A stretch of DNA of 64,000 bases, taken from the NCBI GenBank assembly GCA_027484725.1, contig JAIXSK010000016.1, forward strand, positions 62,001 through 126,000. Reading direction: 5' to 3'. Positions 58,443-64,000 of the stretch are shown in pieces. This DNA is from Flavobacterium sp. Lineage in GTDB: Bacteria; Bacteroidota; Bacteroidia; Flavobacteriales; Flavobacteriaceae. The notes beneath the pieces are model-generated. The model was not told the DNA's origin, ran no database searches, and was given only the letters and a program-made list of their open reading frames with translations. How positions within the stretch are numbered: the first letter of the stretch is position 1; each line of letters begins with the position of its first letter. The translations under genes and the position numbers were made by a program.

Positions 58443-60383
58443 GTGAAAAATAAAACAATCATAACGGTTTTCTTCCTGATGGTAGGTCTCAAGTTGATGT
58501 CGCAAACATCACAGCAAGACTTAGATTCGTTGAAGCACGCCCTCAAATCAGCTAGAATTGATACGGTCAGAGTTAACCTTAATAATAAGATTGCTGACAG
58601 CTACAAAGAATCCAACCCTGACTCAACAGCTTTTTATGCTCATCAGGCAATGATATTGGCCAAAAAGGCTAATGATTTTTTAGGGATGGGCCACGCGCTG
58701 ATCAACTCCGGAAATTCAGCCATTATTTTAGGAAACTACCCGCAAGCCAACCACTATTTTGCGCAAGCCGAATCCGTTTTTGAAAAACTACTCAAATCAG
58801 ATTCTGATGATCCAACGCGGCTTATTCGCACCGGATTGGCCAGATCGTTGGCCAGTCAAGGCGTAGTGTTTTCGCAGCAAAGCAATTATTATATGGCGCT
58901 GGAAATGTATCAGAAAGCGCTGAAAATGTACTTGGAAATGGGCGATAAAACCAGTATTGCCAAGGCTTATAATAATATAGGAATCGTATACAAATCGCAA
59001 CAGAAAAACAAGCAGGCCTTACAGTATTTCAAAAAAGCATATCAAGTGCAGCAAGGAATTGGCGAGCCTACTGCTGCGGTAACCTTAACCAATATCGGGG
59101 TAATCTATGCCGAGCAAGGCAACAAACAGCAAGCCTTTGACTATTATAAAAAAGCCGAAAAATTATTTGCCAACATCAGCAATCAGCGCGGATTGGCACT
59201 TTTGAATAATTATTTTGGAGATTACTACCGGTCTGAAAAGAATGTTGACCAAGCTGCCCAATATTACCAAAAAGCTTTGCAATTGTACGAAGCGATGCAG
59301 AACAAATTCGGTGCTTCCTTGGCGTTGTATAATCTGGGTTTGCTTCAAACCGATTTGAAAAATTATCCACAAGGGATTCTTTACGCTGAAAAGTCGTTGG
59401 CTTATGCCCAATCCATCGGGGTTCTCGACCAGATTTATCATTCTGAAAAATTACTGAGTGATTTATACGGCTTGCAAAACAAGACAGATCTTTCGTTCCA
59501 ACATTACCGCAATTACATCGCTGCACGCGACAGCATCATCCATCAAGAAAATACCAAAAAAATATTGCGTGCTGAGATGGAATCAGAATACAAACGCAAA
59601 ACAGCAATTTTATCAGAGCAATCCAAACGCAATACACAGTTGGTCATCTTTACGGTGATTGGACTTTTTTTATTGGCCGGATTGATTTTTGTGACCTACA
59701 ATCGCCGACAAATCAAGCGTCGATTGACCTTGCAAAAAGAAGTAGCTGAGTATGAGCAGAAAGCGCTACACTTGCAAATGAATCCGCATTTTGTGTTCAA
59801 TTGTTTGGGTTCGATATCAAGTTTTATTGTGCAAAACGGAACCGATTCAGCGCTGAAATATTTGTCTAAATTTTCTAAACTCATGCGCCTTACTTTAGAA
59901 TATTCAAAAGGTTCCTTGATTCCGATTGACAAAGAAATTGAGGGTTTGAAGAACTATCTTGAACTCGAGCAACTGCGTTTTCACAACAAGTTTGACTTTG
60001 AGATTTTCTCCAGCGATAAAGTTGAGTTCAATATGGGCATTCCGCCGCTTTTGGTTCAGCCATTTGTAGAAAATGCCATATTGCACGGGATGGTTCCCAA
60101 AGAGGGCTACGGAAAAATTACCGTACACTTTGACGTTCAAAACGGACAGTTTATTTGCAGTATTTCTGACGACGGAATTGGTTTTACAAAATCCAAACAC
60201 CTCAAAGAAGATTCGTTTACCGCCCATAAATCAATGGCGCTTGAAATCACCAAAAAACGTCTGGAAATCATGGAAGCGATTACATTAAAGTCTGCCCAAA
60301 TTGACATTCGTGAATGCGAAGAAAACGGACAAATATCGGGCACGCAAGTCATCTTGAGATTGCCTATTCAGTATATTCAATAG
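58443..60383 (+). CDS. TPR-containing LytS/YehU-type sensor histidine kinase
   Basis: 646 residues from a GTG start. Residues 1-21 are a signal peptide or anchor. Tetratricopeptide repeats fill about 45-360, in the periplasm. A single membrane helix is at about 399-418. A coiled-coil stretch leads to the LytS-type kinase domain: phosphoacceptor H449 in NPHFVFNCLGS, the N box FVENAILHGM (541-550) and the G1 box SDDGIGF (575-581). The variant HFVFNCLG differs from the more common HFLFNSLN but keeps the His and first Asn. It would sense a periplasmic or envelope signal through the repeats and phosphorylate the regulator encoded 60 bases downstream. Confidence 0.92.
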   Translation: MKNKTIITVFFLMVGLKLMSQTSQQDLDSLKHALKSARIDTVRVNLNNKIADSYKESNPDSTAFYAHQAMILAKKANDFLGMGHALINSGNSAIILGNYPQANHYFAQAESVFEKLLKSDSDDPTRLIRTGLARSLASQGVVFSQQSNYYMALEMYQKALKMYLEMGDKTSIAKAYNNIGIVYKSQQKNKQALQYFKKAYQVQQGIGEPTAAVTLTNIGVIYAEQGNKQQAFDYYKKAEKLFANISNQRGLALLNNYFGDYYRSEKNVDQAAQYYQKALQLYEAMQNKFGASLALYNLGLLQTDLKNYPQGILYAEKSLAYAQSIGVLDQIYHSEKLLSDLYGLQNKTDLSFQHYRNYIAARDSIIHQENTKKILRAEMESEYKRKTAILSEQSKRNTQLVIFTVIGLFLLAGLIFVTYNRRQIKRRLTLQKEVAEYEQKALHLQMNPHFVFNCLGSISSFIVQNGTDSALKYLSKFSKLMRLTLEYSKGSLIPIDKEIEGLKNYLELEQLRFHNKFDFEIFSSDKVEFNMGIPPLLVQPFVENAILHGMVPKEGYGKITVHFDVQNGQFICSISDDGIGFTKSKHLKEDSFTAHKSMALEITKKRLEIMEAITLKSAQIDIRECEENGQISGTQVILRLPIQYIQ

Positions 60384-60443
60384 AAAAGAAAAGACCGCTG
60401 CGCTGCAAGAAGATAGACAAATATTAAAAGCAAACAACAAATA

Positions 60444-61205
60444 ATGATTACAGCAATTCTCATTGACGACGACAAACATTTGCGCGAGGGCCTGAAAGCG
60501 CTGCTCGACCGGTACACCAACGACATTCAAATTGTGGGTGAAGCCGAGAGTGTCATGACCGGTATTATAGCCATTGAGAAATGGCAGCCTCAAGTTGTTT
60601 TTCTGGATATTCATCTAAGCGACGGCACAGGTTTCGATATACTCGATCGCCTCAAGGCCAAAAACGGCAAAATTGCCTCGCACATTGTTTTTATCACGGC
60701 ACATGAAAAATACGCTGTAAAAGCCTTCAAGTTCAGCGCACTTGATTTTATTCTCAAGCCAATTGATCCTGAGGAATTACAAGATACCATAGACAAAATC
60801 AAAGCGATTTCATCGTCGACAAAATCCTTTGATCATATTGATTTGTTGCTCGAGAACATTCGGAAAAAGGTAGACAATTTTAAACGCATTGCACTCTCAA
60901 CCAGTGATGGGATTCATCTTTTTGAAGTGGCCGATATTATTCGATTGGAAGCCAAAGGCAATTACACCGAATTTTTCATCAAGAATCACAAACCGGTTTT
61001 AATCTCTAAAACGCTCAAAGAATATGAAGAAATGTTAACAGAACAAGGATTTGAACGCATACATCAATCGCATTTAATCAATCTGTCTTACTTGAAATCA
61101 TATATCAAAACCGATGGTGGTTATGTCATCATGGCCGACAACACTCATTTGCCCATTGCGCAAAGCAAAAAAGAAAAATTACAAGAATTGATTAAAGCAC
61201 TTTAA
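60444..61205 (+). CDS. LytTR-family response regulator
   Basis: 253 residues. The receiver domain (1-about 120) has the acidic pocket D8-D9-D10, phosphoacceptor D55 in VVFLDIHLSDG, Thr in FITAHEKYA and Lys in FILKPID. The LytTR DNA-binding domain (about 150-250) has DIIRLEAKGNYTEFF and FERIHQSHLINLSYL. LytTR proteins bind pairs of 9-base direct repeats about 21 bases apart, which fits the repeats found upstream of the operon. It is the partner of the upstream kinase and is followed by a large secreted protein gene. Confidence 0.95.
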   Translation: MITAILIDDDKHLREGLKALLDRYTNDIQIVGEAESVMTGIIAIEKWQPQVVFLDIHLSDGTGFDILDRLKAKNGKIASHIVFITAHEKYAVKAFKFSALDFILKPIDPEELQDTIDKIKAISSSTKSFDHIDLLLENIRKKVDNFKRIALSTSDGIHLFEVADIIRLEAKGNYTEFFIKNHKPVLISKTLKEYEEMLTEQGFERIHQSHLINLSYLKSYIKTDGGYVIMADNTHLPIAQSKKEKLQELIKAL

Positions 61206-61247
61206 TAACTAGAAATCATGACTCAGAAACGATATAAAACCAAAACT

Positions 61248-64000
61248 ATGAAAAAACTATTGTGGTTACTGCTGTTGTTTACCGGGATGGTAAAGGCACA
61301 AATTGTGAATATTCCTGATTTACTCTTTAAGGGAAGATTGTTAAGTGCTGATGTCACCAATAATATCGCTCTAAATAGTGCTGGAGTTGCTATGAAAATT
61401 GACGCTAATAACGATGGTGAAATCCAAAATAGTGAAGCTTTGGCGGTTTATAAATTGTATGTGCCTCCGCTGGTAGATGATTTGACCGGAATAGCCAGTT
61501 TCACGAATTTGACAAGTTTATCAGTTAGCGAAAGTAATTTAACTACTTTAGATGTTAGTGCTTTGACCAATCTTGTTTGGTTAGATTGCTCTTGGAATCA
61601 GATTACAACACTCAATGTGACTGGTCTGGTCAATCTTAGTCAGTTGCAATGCAAACAAAATCTGATGACCAATTTAAATTTGAGTACACTCACAAGTTTA
61701 ACTCAGTTGGATTGTTCCAATAACCGTCTTACAACTCTAGATGTAAGTACAAATTCCTTACTTTCTTATTTATTATGTGATCGAAATCAGTTGGCAAGTC
61801 TCAATGTAATTGGCTTGAATAATATTGCTTTTTTATCGTGTAATTACAACAACATGACGAACTTGAATGTCAGTAATTTGACGGGCCTCATTTCGTTAGC
61901 TTGCGGTAATAATCAGTTAACCAGTCTAAACCTAGCCTCATTAGTCAATTTATTCTCTTTGCAATGCGATCATAATCTCTTGACAAGTTTAGATTTAAGT
62001 GCCAATACTGCTTTGACAAGTTTGTTTTGTTACTACAATCAATTGACAAGTCTTGATTTGAGTAATAATAACTTGCTCACATCCGTCAATTGCGGCGAGA
62101 ATCGGTTGGCCAATCTAAATTTGAATGGAATTACTAATTTGACTTCTTTAGATTGTAAATTTCAATCGGATAATTTTACCATCACCGGAAATGCTTTAGC
62201 AGGTTTGAATTTGCTGGAGTATGAAGGCCAAACTTCTGTTGTAACTGTTAACGGATTCCCATCAATCGGAAATGTTCGGGTCATACCGAGGTCAATTGCT
62301 AATTTTACACTTAATTTAAACAATATTTATTCAGGAGCAAATGTTGAAATCAAACCCGAAATTGCAACAACGGTTACTGTTAATGCGCCCGGACAAAGTT
62401 TATTATCGCTCAATTGTAATGACAGTCAAATAACTGATTTAATCATCAATGGGTTTACCAGTATAGGTGATCTGAATTGCGTCAATAATAAATTGACTAA
62501 TTTAAACATTGGCGGAAATACCTCTATTACAAATTTGAGTTGCCAATTTAATGAATTAGCAACGCTTAATTTAAGTACGGTAAATAATCTTCAAATCCTG
62601 AATTGTAATAATAACAAACTCACCAGTCTTGATCAGATCAACGGTGCAACATTGAAATCGTTGATTTGCAGAAATAATCTCTTAACTTCATTAGATCTTA
62701 ACGGTTTTACAAACTTAATTACACTAGATTGCTCAAAGGAAGGTTATCCGAATCTGGGGAATTACATTACCAGTCTCAACTTGACAGCACTACCAAATTT
62801 GATTACACTCAATTGTCGCGGTAATCGATTGACTTCTTTAATTTTAAACGGATTGTCTAGTTTGGAAAGTATTGATTGCTCTTCTCAAGGTGAAAATTCA
62901 AATGAATTAACCACACTTGATTTAACCGGATTAACAAGTTTGAAATACTTAGATTGTTCTGCGTATTTACCAATTTTTGTTGGCAACCGCATTACCAACT
63001 TGAATGTTAGCGGCTTGACCAATCTTAGAGAATTGCGATGTTCAGGCAATAAAATTCCGAATCTAACGGTGACTGGCTTGACCAATCTAACTCATTTAAC
63101 CTGTTCTCGCAATTTACTCACTACATTAGATTTGACAGGTTTGACTAATTTAATTGAACTGGATTATGCAGAAAATCAATTGTCAACCTTGAATTTGAAT
63201 GGCTTAATCAACCTTAAAAAATTAGATTGCTCTGCCAATTATTTAACAACATTAAATGTGATTAACTTAACCAATTTGACTTCATTGCTTTGTATGTATA
63301 ACCAACTCACAACATTAAATATTAGTGGCTTGGTCAATTTGAAACGATTATGGTGTTTTCAAAATCAAATTGCTTCTTTAGATTTGAGCGATTCTGTTGA
63401 ACTTGAAGATATAAACTGCGGCATCAATTCTTTGACGAGCCTTGATTTAACAGGACTCCACAAAATAAAAGACTTAAGATTTGATGTTAATAGCATTTCA
63501 ACTATTGATCTGAGCGGATTGCCTGAATTAAGAAGCTTAGTCTGTCAGTCCAACCAAATCACGAGTTTAGATTTGAGCAATAATCCTCTTTTGACTGATC
63601 TAAACTACGGCTACAATCAATTGCCGAATGTAAACTTGACCAATTTACCTTTGCTTATGTCTTTGCAATGTAATGGAAATCAAGTTACTAGTTTAGATTT
63701 GAGCCTTTTTCCAAATCTAAGTACACTGGGATGCTCAGACAATTTGCTTACGAGTTTAGATCTAAGTAATTCACCTGCTCTAAGTTACTTGGATTGCTAT
63801 AATAATCAACTGACTACTTTAGATATTAATAATTGTAGTCAGAATTTTCAAAGATTGTATTGTCAAAACAACCAACTGACCTCTTTGTTTATCAAGAATG
63901 GCAAAGATGAACTTTCCGTTGAATTCGGCAACAACCCAAATTTGGCCTACATCTGTGCCGATGAATCTCAGGTTGACACGATTCAATCTCAGTTGAATAC
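61248..64000 (+). CDS. Leucine-rich-repeat secreted protein, 5' part only
   Basis: The frame runs from ATG 61248 past the window end, giving at least 917 residues. Residues 1-18 form a signal peptide (MKKLLWLLLLFTGMVKAQ). After an N-terminal region with an EF-hand-like DANNDGEIQNSE (about 47-58) come about 33 repeats of 21 residues of the form LDCSxNxLTxLDLSxLxxL. At about 310-385 the pattern is interrupted by a non-LRR stretch. The last visible part, NNPNLAYICADESQ, is in known relatives followed by a C-terminal region with a T9SS domain, not visible here. An ATG at 61218 would add 10 residues before the signal peptide. It starts 42 bases after the response regulator and is probably in the same operon. 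Confidence 0.85.
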   Translation, partial: MKKLLWLLLLFTGMVKAQIVNIPDLLFKGRLLSADVTNNIALNSAGVAMKIDANNDGEIQNSEALAVYKLYVPPLVDDLTGIASFTNLTSLSVSESNLTTLDVSALTNLVWLDCSWNQITTLNVTGLVNLSQLQCKQNLMTNLNLSTLTSLTQLDCSNNRLTTLDVSTNSLLSYLLCDRNQLASLNVIGLNNIAFLSCNYNNMTNLNVSNLTGLISLACGNNQLTSLNLASLVNLFSLQCDHNLLTSLDLSANTALTSLFCYYNQLTSLDLSNNNLLTSVNCGENRLANLNLNGITNLTSLDCKFQSDNFTITGNALAGLNLLEYEGQTSVVTVNGFPSIGNVRVIPRSIANFTLNLNNIYSGANVEIKPEIATTVTVNAPGQSLLSLNCNDSQITDLIINGFTSIGDLNCVNNKLTNLNIGGNTSITNLSCQFNELATLNLSTVNNLQILNCNNNKLTSLDQINGATLKSLICRNNLLTSLDLNGFTNLITLDCSKEGYPNLGNYITSLNLTALPNLITLNCRGNRLTSLILNGLSSLESIDCSSQGENSNELTTLDLTGLTSLKYLDCSAYLPIFVGNRITNLNVSGLTNLRELRCSGNKIPNLTVTGLTNLTHLTCSRNLLTTLDLTGLTNLIELDYAENQLSTLNLNGLINLKKLDCSANYLTTLNVINLTNLTSLLCMYNQLTTLNISGLVNLKRLWCFQNQIASLDLSDSVELEDINCGINSLTSLDLTGLHKIKDLRFDVNSISTIDLSGLPELRSLVCQSNQITSLDLSNNPLLTDLNYGYNQLPNVNLTNLPLLMSLQCNGNQVTSLDLSLFPNLSTLGCSDNLLTSLDLSNSPALSYLDCYNNQLTTLDINNCSQNFQRLYCQNNQLTSLFIKNGKDELSVEFGNNPNLAYICADESQVDTIQSQLN
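61480..63920 (+). repeat. About 33 coding LRR units of 63 bp
   Basis: Units of 21 codons, each with a TTAGATTG-like stretch encoding LDC and then an AAT codon. Thirty of about 33 units keep the Cys; Tyr or Phe replaces it in the other three. The repeats are diverged enough that they should not recombine easily. Confidence 0.8.

Noticed and set aside
61480..63920. Short regular repeats that might look like a CRISPR array
   Set aside because: Period is 63 bases without constant repeats and unique spacers; they encode leucine-rich repeats in one open frame.

Overview
ORGANISM. The window looks like a chromosomal segment of a Flavobacteriaceae bacterium (Bacteroidota), most likely Flavobacterium or a close relative. 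The evidence is: three giant secreted proteins with C-terminal type IX secretion (T9SS) sorting domains; a SusC/SusD outer-membrane pair with accompanying lipoproteins; promoters of the Bacteroidota type (TTTG, about 19 bases, TAnnTTTG); an almost complete lack of Shine-Dalgarno sequences; AT-rich sequence; and the gene order rplQ-carA-eno. No rRNA, tRNA, CRISPR array, transposase or prophage was seen.

LAYOUT. (1) 1-944: 3' end of an S46 dipeptidyl-peptidase gene. (2) 1007-22890, minus strand: three consecutive giant genes (2549, 2333 and 2269 codons) for T9SS surface or secreted proteins. Their front halves differ (beta-helix in one, fibronectin-III arrays in the other two) but they share a C-terminal module of about 475-490 residues. 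(3) 23172-30411: housekeeping genes: a TPR protein, an Mpl-type peptidoglycan ligase, RadC, a YjjG-like HAD phosphatase, an unknown exported protein, RarA, a rhomboid protease and an RlmB-type rRNA methyltransferase. (4) 30475-36366, minus strand: an operon susC-susD-DUF5012-type lipoprotein-small lipoprotein, with no degradative enzyme. (5) 36465-38132, minus: an Omp85-like outer-membrane protein with at least one POTRA domain. (6) 38312-55452, plus: a fused str-S10-spc-alpha ribosomal cluster (rpsL to rplQ) with fusA, secY, infA and rpoA but without tuf, adk or map. (7) carA and eno, each with its own promoter-like sequence. (8) 58342-64000: a LytS/LytTR two-component system followed by the start of a very large leucine-rich-repeat secreted protein that runs off the window.

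HOW IT WORKS TOGETHER. Regions 2, 4, 5 and 8 are envelope and surface functions; regions 3, 6 and 7 are core cell functions. The most interesting signals are: the trio of giant proteins sharing a C-terminal module; a twofold direct repeat with 21-base spacing upstream of the LytTR system that fits a LytTR operator; structured RNA candidates inside the ribosomal cluster (before rpsD, rplC and rpsH); and a perfect Shine-Dalgarno sequence in front of rpmD, in a lineage that normally does not use them. All functional calls come from reading motifs in the sequence; no database search was run.
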